A stretch of DNA of 64,000 nucleotides from Ziziphus jujuba (GCF_031755915.1 NC_083390.1:13299001-13363000); one strand, 5' to 3'. Positions 1 through 11,586 are shown, counted from the first letter of the stretch. Notes: generated from the sequence alone by a model not told the origin. A program made the numbers and translations.

Positions 1-21
1 TCCTTTTCAAGAGGAGGGGAA
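1..21 (+). other. 3' end and polypurine tract of an upstream array unit
   Basis: The first 21 bases match the bases before each of the other array LTRs, including the purine tract AAGAGGAGGGGAA (9-21), the presumed plus-strand primer. They show that the array continues to the left of the window. Confidence 0.9.
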
Positions 22-712
22 TGATATGATTCCGCCCGAGGCCGCTCAACCGATAACCCGCTGGGGTGCTGACTCGACACGGATGAAGACTAGGCCAATC
101 AAAAGAGCTCAAATTAAGAGATTTAAGGGCAACCTGGGAGTATTTATACAGAGGGTAATCAATCTCAACAGAGCTTGTCCATACTTGAAGATACAAAGCC
201 TATTCGAAGCATCCAAGTGGTGGAAGCCGATACGGACCCGGGTGACGGTTTTAGTACATTTTTGGAGTCCGGGGAGCATGAAATGGTTCCAATGCTTTAT
301 GGGTTCAATACATATGCCTAAGAGGTCATGGAATCAATTTAAATCAGCCTCAAATGCAATCAAAAAGGGCTTGTACGGACAGCCTCAACAATTTGGCCGA
401 ATTTGCTGTATTGCTTGCTGGCTTTACTGTATTTTACTGTATTAGCCTTTTCTTATTTTTTCCAAGCATGGGCAACGTGTGGGCCTTCATATTCAGTTTA
501 TTTGGCATCCTACAAAGCATCTAGAAGCTGATTTGGAGCTCAATTTGGTCAAAGATTAGTCAAAGTCAATGTAGTCAAAAAGCTAGTATTTTAGTTTCCT
601 AATTTTATTCTACTTTTTGTTTTAGGAAACTACCATTATTTTTAGTTTCTATTTATTTATTTTCTGGACAAATAAGATTAGGAAAGTTATTATTTTATTA
701 TTTTCTTTGTAA

Positions 713-752
713 ATTAATTAATTCCTAATTCAAAATAAAGGAATTAATTAAT
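713..752 (+). promoter_or_regulatory. Conserved AT-rich hairpin in the LTR
   Basis: ATTAATTAATTCCT (713-726) and its exact reverse complement (739-752) flank a 12-base loop, giving a perfect 14-bp stem about 105 bp before the TATA-like box. Recognisable versions occur in the other family A LTRs, for example near 5919, 11125, 16330, 17310, 34917, 40228, 57560 (inverted) and 63892, some with one or more mismatches. Its function is unknown. Confidence 0.6.
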
Positions 753-852
753 CCAAATTAGATTAGGAAAAGGAAAGTTTCGGCCAAGGTAGAATTCTTC
801 ATTGAGTGGCCGGTTTTTCCTAGGGTTTTTAGGGTTTATTTTGTTTCTTTCA

Positions 853-870
853 AAGCCTATTTAAAGGCTT
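853..870 (+). promoter_or_regulatory. LTR core promoter, TATA-like box
   Basis: TATTTAAA sits between short inverted arms AAGCC and GGCTT. Equivalent sequences occur at the same place in LTR copies of families A and B (TATTTAAGGG, TATATAAAGG). A telobox-like TAGGGTTT lies about 25 bp upstream. The position fits the start of the R region; no transcript data are available. Confidence 0.55.
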
Positions 871-1162
871 ATTTTTCATTAATAAGATAACTTTAAACTT
901 TGATTTGATTAAGAAAATATTTGTGAGATTAATTATCTCTTTGTTCTTTGAGAACACCTAAAACACCATTAGAGAATTGGTTGTTTAGCTTGACTTATCA
1001 ATAGGTTTTCCATCCCCTATTGTGGCGTCTACATTATACCAAGGTTTCTAACCACAGGTTGGTTAGGGGTTGAGGTCCATTCCATTAGAACTTGAACTTA
1101 ATTAAAGATCCGGGCTAATATAATACGGGTTTAGGAGCAGGTCGTCCTAGGTTCGTATCATT

Positions 1163-1174
1163 TGGTATCAGAGC
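1163..1174 (+). promoter_or_regulatory. Primer binding site, initiator Met-tRNA type (unit 1)
   Basis: TGGTATCAGAGC begins two bases after the LTR end. It is the usual plant LTR-retrotransposon primer site, complementary to the 3' end of initiator methionine tRNA. Identical sites follow array LTRs 2 and 3, but LTR 4 lacks one because the array ends there. Confidence 0.95.
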
Positions 1175-2338
1175 TAAATTTTGTTCAGGTTTGATCTATC
1201 TTTATTTGCTTTATTTGTTTTTGTGTTATTTCGCAATTTTAGCATTAGGTTAAGGTTGCATCCATCCCATACACGTTCTGCATCTTTAAAAAAAATAAAA
1301 AATAAAAATTCATTCCTAGTTGAATTAGGTTTCCTAGTTTTATCGTATCTTTGTTTCCTAATTTGTTGGTTGTCTTTTATCATTGTTCTTGATAATTTTG
1401 GTTTTTGTTGATTTTCCTTTGCTGTTTTAGTCTTAAATATTTGCATTCAAATATTCAAAAAAAAAAAAAAAAGGAAGTTTGCGGCAACATTTAAAAAAAA
1501 AAAAAAAAAAAACTGCACATTTTGTTTATTTGGAGGTCATGGGTTTGGTGTTTGTTTTGGAGTTGGAATTGCAATTTTGGTAATTATTCTTGCTACTGCA
1601 GTTTTTTATGTTCTGTGAGTGAAAAAAAAGAAAAAAGAAAAGAAAGAAGGTAAAGCCGAATAAAAAAAAAAAAAAAGAGGAAAAAAAAAATTATTTCGGT
1701 TTGTTGGAGTTTGATTTGTTTGCTGGAATCTTGTTGGAGCTGCTGGTTTTTTTTTTTTTTTATTTATTCAATATTTGAGTTGCTGGAGAATTATTTTTGC
1801 TGCTGGATATTTGGATTTTGGGTGCTTAAATTATTTGGATTAAAATTAGATAAAGGAATTGATACAAAACTTGAATTACAAGAACAACAACCAACACTTT
1901 TCTATAATTTTGTTCTCTTTGATTCTTGTTCGTATTTGAATTTCTTTTTTTGGAATTTTATTCTTGAACTCATAATCTACTACCATCTGGTGCAATTTTC
2001 AAAAATTCCAACGTTTTCCCATTATTTTGTGTTTTCTTGTCTAGAAAGCCGAAAAATTAGGATTTGTTGGATTCTTTCGGTATTGCCTACTTTTTGCTAC
2101 TGCTTTGTTGATAAGTTTAATTAAAACATACTAGTGATCTAATTGCTGTTTTGTGAGTGTTTTGATTAGAACTTTGAGATAATTCATTGAGTGGAAAAAG
2201 GCAAGAGTGTGAGAGCTTAAAAGAGGGTAAAAGCCGAAACTAGTGTGCAAACACGAGTGTCGAGACCTTGTTTGAGTGAAACACGTGAGGGAGTGAATAT
2301 TGTGAGGATTTATTTTATTTTTGCAGTATTTTACTAAC
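1175..2338 (+). other. Untranslated leader of array unit 1
   Basis: This is 1.16 kb between the primer site and the Gag start, with no conserved protein. It is rich in homopolymers: A16 near 1457-1472, A20 near 1493-1512, further A-rich runs near 1622-1690 and a T run near 1747-1760. Short open frames here, on both strands, are not conserved in the older copies. A packaging signal may lie here but cannot be placed. Confidence 0.7.
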
Positions 2339-4756
2339 ATGGCAGATTCTAGAATAAGAAGAGGGGATCCACCCTTGAGGATCAATGAGGAAGAGTCCGT
2401 AGCATTCCATGGCGATGACCGAGCTACCGGGAGTGGAGACCAAGTGGATATGAGAGCTGTCTTGGAATCAATATAGCGGGTTAGTGCTCAAGTTGAGCAT
2501 GTGAATCAAAGAGTGGGAAGACTAGAAGCCTCACAAGGAAGGCCGAATACAAGAATTAGGCAAGAATTTCATGGAGGACGAGGCCGAGGACGAGGAGGTT
2601 GCGAGAGGCTGAGAGAGGAATTTGATGAGGAGCCATTCGACAGCGACTTTGAGGAAGGTATGGACGAAACCTTTGCTGTCCAAGATAGAGCTGGCCGTGG
2701 GAGATATAGGAGGGAAGATACAGATGATGATTTGGGAAATATCAAGGTTAATATCCCACCTTTTATGGGTAAAAGTGATCCCGAAGCTTATTTGGAGTGG
2801 GAAGAAAAAATGGAGATGATCTTTGACTGCCACAACTATTCAGAAGGTAAGAAGGTGAAGTTGGCAGCAATGGAGTTTGGCCATTATGCACTCCAATGGT
2901 GGACAAATGAGCAAAGCACCCGAAGGAGAGTTGGTGATGACTTAATTACAACATGGCGACAAATGAAAGGAGCCATGAGGAAGCGGTTTGTGCCATCCCA
3001 TTACCATAGGTTGCTGCATCAAAGGCTTCAATCTTTGTCTCAAGGAAGTAGGTCCGTGGAGGATTATTACAAAGAGATGGAGATGTTAATGATGAGGTTG
3101 AATATGAATGAGGATAGGGAGGCAACCATGGCAAGATTTCTTGGAGGGTTAAACCGAGACATTGCCAACCAACTTGAATTACAACAATACTTGGAATTGG
3201 AGGAGATGTTGCATGTAGCCATAAAGCTTGAGAACCAATTCAAGAGGAGGGGTGTTAGTACACGGTTTGGAGGAGTTTCTAGCAGTGGAAGGACAAGTTC
3301 AAGTGGCTGGAAAAACAATTCCACTTGTGAAAACAAGTTGAAGCCGAAATTAGGAGAAGAAACTACTAACCGGCCAAGAAGGGAGGTCAAGACCGAATCT
3401 GTCCAAGCACTTAGAGGTGAGATAAAATCTGATCCTAAACCTCAAAAATCCAGAGAAATAATTTGTTTTAAGTGCCAAGGAAGAGGACACATAGCCAGCC
3501 AATGCCCAAATAGAAGAATCATGGTATTAAAGGGTGATGGTGAGCTGGAATCTACGAGTGAAGAAAGTGAGGATGAAGCCAAGCAAGAGGAGGAGGACTT
3601 GGAGGATGAACCCGAAACTTTGCAAGCATCCAATGATGAATTAAACTTGCTTTCTAGGAGAGTACTTGCTGCATATAAAGATGAGGATGAAATTCAAAGA
3701 GAGAACATCTTCCACACCCGATGTGAAATTCAAGGTAAGATTTGTAGTATGATTATTGATAGTGGAAGTTGTACAAATGTAATTAGTAACATTGTAGTTG
3801 ATAAATTCGGCTTAATAACTATTAAACATCCAGAACCTTATAGATTACAATGGCTTAATGATAGTGGTGAAATAAAAGTGAATAAACAAGCCAAAGTAAA
3901 ATTTAATATAGGTCGATATGAGGATGTAGTTTTATGTGATATTGTACCCATGATTGCTGGACATATACTATTAGGTAGACCATGGCAATTTAATAAAGAT
4001 GCTACTCATTTTGGTCGAGAAAATAGTATTGTTTTCAGGTTTAAAGGGAAGAAGGTCAAGCTGGAACCATTATCTCCTAAAGAGGTTTACAAAGACCAAT
4101 TACGAATGCAACAAAGAAGAGAAGCCGAAAAGCTCAAGGAAAAAGTAAGTATGGCACCAACGGCTTCACCATCCTTTCAAGAAGGTAAGAATGAGGTTGC
4201 TGATCAAGGTAAGGTTTCTAAGACTCATATTGAGTGGAAAGATCAAGGAAAAACCAAAAGAGAGGGGAAAGAAAGTGGCAAACCCGAGAGCTTGGAGAAG
4301 GAAGGGAAATCTGAAGGTTTGCGCCAATCCGAGAGAAAAAAAGAAAAAGAAAGAAAAGAAAGGTCAAGTAGCAACTTTTATTTGAGTTTAGGGGATATTA
4401 ATAAGGTTATTGAGTGTAAGAAACCTTTGCTGGTCATGATTTATAAAGAAAATTATTTTAATGATCAAACTAACATTGAAGAACTTGAATTGCCAAGTTC
4501 AATGATTTTTCTTTTGAAGGAATTTGGAGATGTCTTCCCAAATGAAATTCCAAGTGGACTACCATCCAATCAAGAGGGCAAAGGTAAGCTTGCTATCCAA
4601 GGTAAGTCTTCTAATACTCAGGTTGTGTGGAAAGATTTTAATAAAACCAAGAGTGAAAAATTTGGTGCAAAAGCCGAGAGTGAGGAAGGTGAGATGGCAT
4701 TGAGTGAGAAAGGAAAAGGAAGACAAGAAAGAAAAAAATATAAATTTTTATCTTAG
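2339..4756 (+). pseudogene. Gag-protease, array unit 1 (nonsense codon near the start)
   Basis: The frame opens at ATG 2339 and is cut at codon 46 by TAG 2474-2476, where the copy at 60311 has CAG (Gln). It then stays open to 4756. The next in-frame ATG is at 2660. In order it encodes a glycine/arginine-rich stretch, the retrotransposon Gag domain (about 2745-3250), a CCHC zinc knuckle (CX2CX4HX4C, first Cys at 3464) and an acidic linker. Next come an aspartic protease with an intact DSG (3758-3766) and a later ILLGRP motif, a lysine/glutamate-rich linker, and only the first residues of RT ([12 protein letters not shown], about 4530). One extra base in the A run near 4732-4738 shifts the frame off the downstream tail. 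Gag would form the particle; protease would mature it. Confidence 0.9.
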
Positions 4757-5651
4757 CTTTGGTGATGTTAATAAAGTAATTATGAATAAGAAATCATTGC
4801 TGACCATGAATTTTAAAGATACTTACTTAAAGATGTCTTTATTGCATAGAACTTTATCTGCATTGTTGAGAGCTTTACTTAGTGGTAATTTGAAAATTTG
4901 GGAAATATTGTTTGCTAACTTTAAAAAGTGTACTTTTTACCATAATGAGCATGTATGTCTAGATTTTGTTGTAATAGTATTTGACCCAGGAGAATTGGTT
5001 TGGTTGCACTTGCGAAAGGAAAGGTTTCCTAATCAAAGAAAGTCAAAGCTCATGCCGCCTATGGATGGACTTTTTCAAGTTTTGGAGCCGAATAACAAGA
5101 ATGCCTACAAGCTTGATTTACCGGGTGAGTATAACATGAGTGCTGCATTTAATGTTGCTGATTTAACTCCTTTTGCTGCAGGTGATGATCTTGATTTGAG
5201 GACAAATCCTTTTCAAGAGGAGGGGAATGATATGATTCCGCCCGAGGCCGCTCAACCGATAACCCGCTGGGGTGCTGACTCGACACGGATGAAGACTAGG
5301 CCAATCAAAAGAGCTCAAATTAAGAGATTTAAGGGCAACCTGGGAGTATTTATACAGAGGGTAATCAATCTCAACAGAGCTTGTCCATACTTGAAGATAC
5401 AAAGCCTATTCGAAGCATCCAAGTGGTGGAAGCCGATACGGACCCGGGTGACGGTTTTAGTACATTTTTGGAGTCCGGGGAGCATGAAATGGTTCCAATG
5501 CTTTATGGGTTCAATACATATGCCTAAGAGGTCATGGAATCAATTTAAATCAGCCTCAAATGCAATCAAAAAGGGCTTGTACGGACAGCCTCAACAATTT
5601 GGCCGAATTTGCTGTATTGCTTGCTGGCTTTACTGTATTTTACTGTATTAG
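4704..5651 (+). pseudogene. Scrambled pol remnant and integrase tail, array unit 1
   Basis: Downstream of the frame change, this frame reads a second copy of the linker (about 4740-4840), then an integrase piece ([19 protein letters not shown]). Next comes an RT piece ([10 protein letters not shown]...) that normally lies well upstream of integrase, then the integrase C-terminal region ([14 protein letters not shown] onward). The catalytic cores of RT, RNase H and integrase are absent. The frame crosses the polypurine tract and enters the next LTR at 5228. Compared with older LTRs, one base is missing near 5364, so residues after about 5365 are out of the ancestral frame. No catalytic activity is expected. 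Confidence 0.85.
5215..5227 (+). promoter_or_regulatory. Polypurine tract, unit 1
   Basis: AAGAGGAGGGGAA lies directly before the TGATATG start of LTR 2, as expected for the plus-strand primer. It also lies within the C-terminal coding frame. Confidence 0.9.
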
Positions 5652-6366
5652 CCTTTTCTTATTTTTTCCAAGCATGGGCAACGTGTGGGCCTTCATATTC
5701 AGTTTATTTGGCATCCTACAAAGCATCTAGAAGCTGATTTGGAGCTCAATTTGGTCAAAGATTAGTCAAAGTCAATGTAGTCAAAAAGCTAGTATTTTAG
5801 TTTCCTAATTTTATTCTACTTTTTGTTTTAGGAAACTACCATTATTTTTAGTTTCTATTTATTTATTTTCTGGACAAATAAGATTAGGAAAGTTATTATT
5901 TTATTATTTTCTTTGTAAATTAATTAATTCCTAATTCAAAATAAAGGAATTAATTAATCCAAATTAGATTAGGAAAAGGAAAGTTTCGGCCAAGGTAGAA
6001 TTCTTCATTGAGTGGCCGGTTTTTCCTAGGGTTTTTAGGGTTTATTTTGTTTCTTTCAAAGCCTATTTAAAGGCTTATTTTTCATTAATAAGATAACTTT
6101 AAACTTTGATTTGATTAAGAAAATATTTGTGAGATTAATTATCTCTTTGTTCTTTGAGAACACCTAAAACACCATTAGAGAATTGGTTGTTTAGCTTGAC
6201 TTATCAATAGGTTTTCCATCCCCTATTGTGGCGTCTACATTATACCAAGGTTTCTAACCACAGGTTGGTTAGGGGTTGAGGTCCATTCCATTAGAACTTG
6301 AACTTAATTAAAGATCCGGGCTAATATAATACGGGTTTAGGAGCAGGTCGTCCTAGGTTCGTATCA
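5228..6366 (+). repeat. Array LTR 2 (1139 bp)
   Basis: Same length, ends and internal signals as LTR 1. It is flanked on the left by the unit 1 polypurine tract and on the right by the unit 2 primer site, so it is shared by two units. Confidence 0.95.
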
Positions 6367-6368
6367 TT

Positions 6369-6380
6369 TGGTATCAGAGC
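6369..6380 (+). promoter_or_regulatory. Primer binding site, unit 2
   Basis: TGGTATCAGAGC, two bases after LTR 2. Confidence 0.95.
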
Positions 6381-7544
6381 TAAATTTTGTTCAGGTTTGA
6401 TCTATCTTTATTTGCTTTATTTGTTTTTGTGTTATTTCGCAATTTTAGCATTAGGTTAAGGTTGCATCCATCCCATACACGTTCTGCATCTTTAAAAAAA
6501 ATAAAAAATAAAAATTCATTCCTAGTTGAATTAGGTTTCCTAGTTTTATCGTATCTTTGTTTCCTAATTTGTTGGTTGTCTTTTATCATTGTTCTTGATA
6601 ATTTTGGTTTTTGTTGATTTTCCTTTGCTGTTTTAGTCTTAAATATTTGCATTCAAATATTCAAAAAAAAAAAAAAAAGGAAGTTTGCGGCAACATTTAA
6701 AAAAAAAAAAAAAAAAAACTGCACATTTTGTTTATTTGGAGGTCATGGGTTTGGTGTTTGTTTTGGAGTTGGAATTGCAATTTTGGTAATTATTCTTGCT
6801 ACTGCAGTTTTTTATGTTCTGTGAGTGAAAAAAAAGAAAAAAGAAAAGAAAGAAGGTAAAGCCGAATAAAAAAAAAAAAAAAGAGGAAAAAAAAAATTAT
6901 TTCGGTTTGTTGGAGTTTGATTTGTTTGCTGGAATCTTGTTGGAGCTGCTGGTTTTTTTTTTTTTTTATTTATTCAATATTTGAGTTGCTGGAGAATTAT
7001 TTTTGCTGCTGGATATTTGGATTTTGGGTGCTTAAATTATTTGGATTAAAATTAGATAAAGGAATTGATACAAAACTTGAATTACAAGAACAACAACCAA
7101 CACTTTTCTATAATTTTGTTCTCTTTGATTCTTGTTCGTATTTGAATTTCTTTTTTTGGAATTTTATTCTTGAACTCATAATCTACTACCATCTGGTGCA
7201 ATTTTCAAAAATTCCAACGTTTTCCCATTATTTTGTGTTTTCTTGTCTAGAAAGCCGAAAAATTAGGATTTGTTGGATTCTTTCGGTATTGCCTACTTTT
7301 TGCTACTGCTTTGTTGATAAGTTTAATTAAAACATACTAGTGATCTAATTGCTGTTTTGTGAGTGTTTTGATTAGAACTTTGAGATAATTCATTGAGTGG
7401 AAAAAGGCAAGAGTGTGAGAGCTTAAAAGAGGGTAAAAGCCGAAACTAGTGTGCAAACACGAGTGTCGAGACCTTGTTTGAGTGAAACACGTGAGGGAGT
7501 GAATATTGTGAGGATTTATTTTATTTTTGCAGTATTTTACTAAC
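6381..7544 (+). other. Untranslated leader of array unit 2
   Basis: Copy of the unit 1 leader with the same A16 and A20 run lengths. No gene. Confidence 0.7.
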
Positions 7545-9962
7545 ATGGCAGATTCTAGAATAAGAAGAGGGGATCCACCCTTGAGGATCAATGAGGAAGA
7601 GTCCGTAGCATTCCATGGCGATGACCGAGCTACCGGGAGTGGAGACCAAGTGGATATGAGAGCTGTCTTGGAATCAATATAGCGGGTTAGTGCTCAAGTT
7701 GAGCATGTGAATCAAAGAGTGGGAAGACTAGAAGCCTCACAAGGAAGGCCGAATACAAGAATTAGGCAAGAATTTCATGGAGGACGAGGCCGAGGACGAG
7801 GAGGTTGCGAGAGGCTGAGAGAGGAATTTGATGAGGAGCCATTCGACAGCGACTTTGAGGAAGGTATGGACGAAACCTTTGCTGTCCAAGATAGAGCTGG
7901 CCGTGGGAGATATAGGAGGGAAGATACAGATGATGATTTGGGAAATATCAAGGTTAATATCCCACCTTTTATGGGTAAAAGTGATCCCGAAGCTTATTTG
8001 GAGTGGGAAGAAAAAATGGAGATGATCTTTGACTGCCACAACTATTTAGAAGGTAAGAAGGTGAAGTTGGCAGCAATGGAGTTTGGCCATTATGCACTCC
8101 AATGGTGGACAAATGAGCAAAGCACCCGAAGGAGAGTTGGTGATGACTTAATTACAACATGGCGACAAATGAAAGGAGCCATGAGGAAGCGGTTTGTGCC
8201 ATCCCATTACCATAGGTTGCTGCATCAAAGGCTTCAATCTTTGTCTCAAGGAAGTAGGTCCGTGGAGGATTATTACAAAGAGATGGAGATGTTAATGATG
8301 AGGTTGAATATGAATGAGGATAGGGAGGCAACCATGGCAAGATTTCTTGGAGGGTTAAACCGAGACATTGCCAACCAACTTGAATTACAACAATACTTGG
8401 AATTGGAGGAGATGTTGCATGTAGCCATAAAGCTTGAGAACCAATTCAAGAGGAGGGGTGTTAGTACACGGTTTGGAGGAGTTTCTAGCAGTGGAAGGAC
8501 AAGTTCAAGTGGCTGGAAAAACAATTCCACTTGTGAAAACAAGTTGAAGCCGAAATTAGGAGAAGAAACTACTAACCGGCCAAGAAGGGAGGTCAAGACC
8601 GAATCTGTCCAAGCACTTAGAGGTGAGATAAAATCTGATCCTAAACCTCAAAAATCCAGAGAAATAATTTGTTTTAAGTGCCAAGGAAGAGGACACATAG
8701 CCAGCCAATGCCCAAATAGAAGAATCATGGTATTAAAGGGTGATGGTGAGCTGGAATCTACGAGTGAAGAAAGTGAGGATGAAGCCAAGCAAGAGGAGGA
8801 GGACTTGGAGGATGAACCCGAAACTTTGCAAGCATCCAATGATGAATTAAACTTGCTTTCTAGGAGAGTACTTGCTGCATATAAAGATGAGGATGAAATT
8901 CAAAGAGAGAACATCTTCCACACCCGATGTGAAATTCAAGGTAAGATTTGTAGTATGATTATTGATAGTGGAAGTTGTACAAATGTAATTAGTAACATTG
9001 TAGTTGATAAATTCGGCTTAATAACTATTAAACATCCAGAACCTTATAGATTACAATGGCTTAATGATAGTGGTGAAATAAAAGTGAATAAACAAGCCAA
9101 AGTAAAATTTAATATAGGTCGATATGAGGATGTAGTTTTATGTGATATTGTACCCATGATTGCTGGACATATACTATTAGGTAGACCATGGCAATTTAAT
9201 AAAGATGCTACTCATTTTGGTCGAGAAAATAGTATTGTTTTCAGGTTTAAAGGGAAGAAGGTCAAGCTGGAACCATTATCTCCTAAAGAGGTTTACAAAG
9301 ACCAATTACGAATGCAACAAAGAAGAGAAGCCGAAAAGCTCAAGGAAAAAGTAAGTATGGCACCAACGGCTTCACCATCCTTTCAAGAAGGTAAGAATGA
9401 GGTTGCTGATCAAGGTAAGGTTTCTAAGACTCATATTGAGTGGAAAGATCAAGGAAAAACCAAAAGAGAGGGGAAAGAAAGTGGCAAACCCGAGAGCTTG
9501 GAGAAGGAAGGGAAATCTGAAGGTTTGCGCCAATCCGAGAGAAAAAAAGAAAAAGAAAGAAAAGAAAGGTCAAGTAGCAACTTTTATTTGAGTTTAGGGG
9601 ATATTAATAAGGTTATTGAGTGTAAGAAACCTTTGCTGGTCATGATTTATAAAGAAAATTATTTTAATGATCAAACTAACATTGAAGAACTTGAATTGCC
9701 AAGTTCAATGATTTTTCTTTTGAAGGAATTTGGAGATGTCTTCCCAAATGAAATTCCAAGTGGACTACCATCCAATCAAGAGGGCAAAGGTAAGCTTGCT
9801 ATCCAAGGTAAGTCTTCTAATACTCAGGTTGTGTGGAAAGATTTTAATAAAACCAAGAGTGAAAAATTTGGTGCAAAAGCCGAGAGTGAGGAAGGTGAGA
9901 TGGCATTGAGTGAGAAAGGAAAAGGAAGACAAGAAAGAAAAAAATATAAATTTTTATCTTAG
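7545..9962 (+). pseudogene. Gag-protease, array unit 2
   Basis: Same architecture and same two lesions as unit 1: an in-frame TAG 135 bases after the ATG, and the extra A that ends the frame at 9962. The one coding difference from units 1 and 3 is Ser to Leu in the Gag domain (TCA to TTA, changed base 8047). Zinc knuckle and DSG protease motif are intact. Confidence 0.9.
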
Positions 9963-10857
9963 CTTTGGTGATGTTAATAAAGTAATTATGAATAAGAAAT
10001 CATTGCTGACCATGAATTTTAAAGATACTTACTTAAAGATGTCTTTATTGCATAGAACTTTATCTGCATTGTTGAGAGCTTTACTTAGTGGTAATTTGAA
10101 AATTTGGGAAATATTGTTTGCTAACTTTAAAAAGTGTACTTTTTACCATAATGAGCATGTATGTCTAGATTTTGTTGTAATAGTATTTGACCCAGGAGAA
10201 TTGGTTTGGTTGCACTTGCGAAAGGAAAGGTTTCCTAATCAAAGAAAGTCAAAGCTCATGCCGCCTATGGATGGACTTTTTCAAGTTTTGGAGCCGAATA
10301 ACAAGAATGCCTACAAGCTTGATTTACCGGGTGAGTATAACATGAGTGCTGCATTTAATGTTGCTGATTTAACTCCTTTTGCTGCAGGTGATGATCTTGA
10401 TTTGAGGACAAATCCTTTTCAAGAGGAGGGGAATGATATGATTCCGCCCGAGGCCGCTCAACCGATAACCCGCTGGGGTGCTGACTCGACACGGATGAAG
10501 ACTAGGCCAATCAAAAGAGCTCAAATTAAGAGATTTAAGGGCAACCTGGGAGTATTTATACAGAGGGTAATCAATCTCAACAGAGCTTGTCCATACTTGA
10601 AGATACAAAGCCTATTCGAAGCATCCAAGTGGTGGAAGCCGATACGGACCCGGGTGACGGTTTTAGTACATTTTTGGAGTCCGGGGAGCATGAAATGGTT
10701 CCAATGCTTTATGGGTTCAATACATATGCCTAAGAGGTCATGGAATCAATTTAAATCAGCCTCAAATGCAATCAAAAAGGGCTTGTACGGACAGCCTCAA
10801 CAATTTGGCCGAATTTGCTGTATTGCTTGCTGGCTTTACTGTATTTTACTGTATTAG
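9910..10857 (+). pseudogene. Scrambled pol remnant and integrase tail, array unit 2
   Basis: Identical in protein sequence to the unit 1 tail: second linker, integrase piece, RT piece, integrase C-terminus, then continuation across the polypurine tract into LTR 3. Confidence 0.85.
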
Positions 10858-11572
10858 CCTTTTCTTATTTTTTCCAAGCATGGGCAACGTGTGGGCCTTC
10901 ATATTCAGTTTATTTGGCATCCTACAAAGCATCTAGAAGCTGATTTGGAGCTCAATTTGGTCAAAGATTAGTCAAAGTCAATGTAGTCAAAAAGCTAGTA
11001 TTTTAGTTTCCTAATTTTATTCTACTTTTTGTTTTAGGAAACTACCATTATTTTTAGTTTCTATTTATTTATTTTCTGGACAAATAAGATTAGGAAAGTT
11101 ATTATTTTATTATTTTCTTTGTAAATTAATTAATTCCTAATTCAAAATAAAGGAATTAATTAATCCAAATTAGATTAGGAAAAGGAAAGTTTCGGCCAAG
11201 GTAGAATTCTTCATTGAGTGGCCGGTTTTTCCTAGGGTTTTTAGGGTTTATTTTGTTTCTTTCAAAGCCTATTTAAAGGCTTATTTTTCATTAATAAGAT
11301 AACTTTAAACTTTGATTTGATTAAGAAAATATTTGTGAGATTAATTATCTCTTTGTTCTTTGAGAACACCTAAAACACCATTAGAGAATTGGTTGTTTAG
11401 CTTGACTTATCAATAGGTTTTCCATCCCCTATTATGGCGTCTACATTATACCAAGGTTTCTAACCACAGGTTGGTTAGGGGTTGAGGTCCATTCCATTAG
11501 AACTTGAACTTAATTAAAGATCCGGGCTAATATAATACGGGTTTAGGAGCAGGTCGTCCTAGGTTCGTATCA
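10434..11572 (+). repeat. Array LTR 3 (1139 bp)
   Basis: As LTRs 1 and 2, with a single noticed difference (G to A at 11434). It is preceded by the polypurine tract of unit 2. Confidence 0.95.
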
Positions 11573-11574
11573 TT

Positions 11575-11586
11575 TGGTATCAGAGC
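11575..11586 (+). promoter_or_regulatory. Primer binding site, unit 3
   Basis: TGGTATCAGAGC, two bases after LTR 3. Confidence 0.95.

Larger units (their letters stand above)
22..1160 (+). repeat. Array LTR 1 (1139 bp)
   Basis: It starts TGATATG just after the polypurine tract and ends CGTATCA two bases before the primer binding site, giving TGATA/TATCA inverted termini. The first ~140 bases continue the reading frame of the integrase C-terminal tail. Further in are a perfect 14-bp AT hairpin (713-752), a telobox-like TAGGGTTTTTAGGGTTT (831-847) and a TATA-like box (858-866). AATAAG at about 892 may be a polyadenylation signal. No target-site duplication can be judged, because the left end of the array lies outside the window. 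Confidence 0.95.

Noticed and set aside
1163..1174. tRNA gene because of tRNA-like sequence
   Set aside because: It is only the 12-base primer binding site, without cloverleaf or promoter boxes.
1174..1446. 90-codon minus-strand and 76-codon plus-strand open frames in each array leader, repeated three times
   Set aside because: They repeat only because the array repeats. They lie in a homopolymer-rich leader, resemble no family, and are broken in the older copies.
4732..4738. A AAA AAA heptamer as a programmed -1 frameshift site between Gag-protease and the tail
   Set aside because: The zero-frame codons fit the heptamer, but the downstream frame needs a +1 change, and a -1 shift meets TAA at 4741. 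The 60-kb copy simply has one A fewer and reads through.
2501..4756. Start of the array Gag at 2501
   Set aside because: That codon is GTG. The conserved start is ATG 2339, interrupted by TAG; the first ATG after the stop is at 2660.
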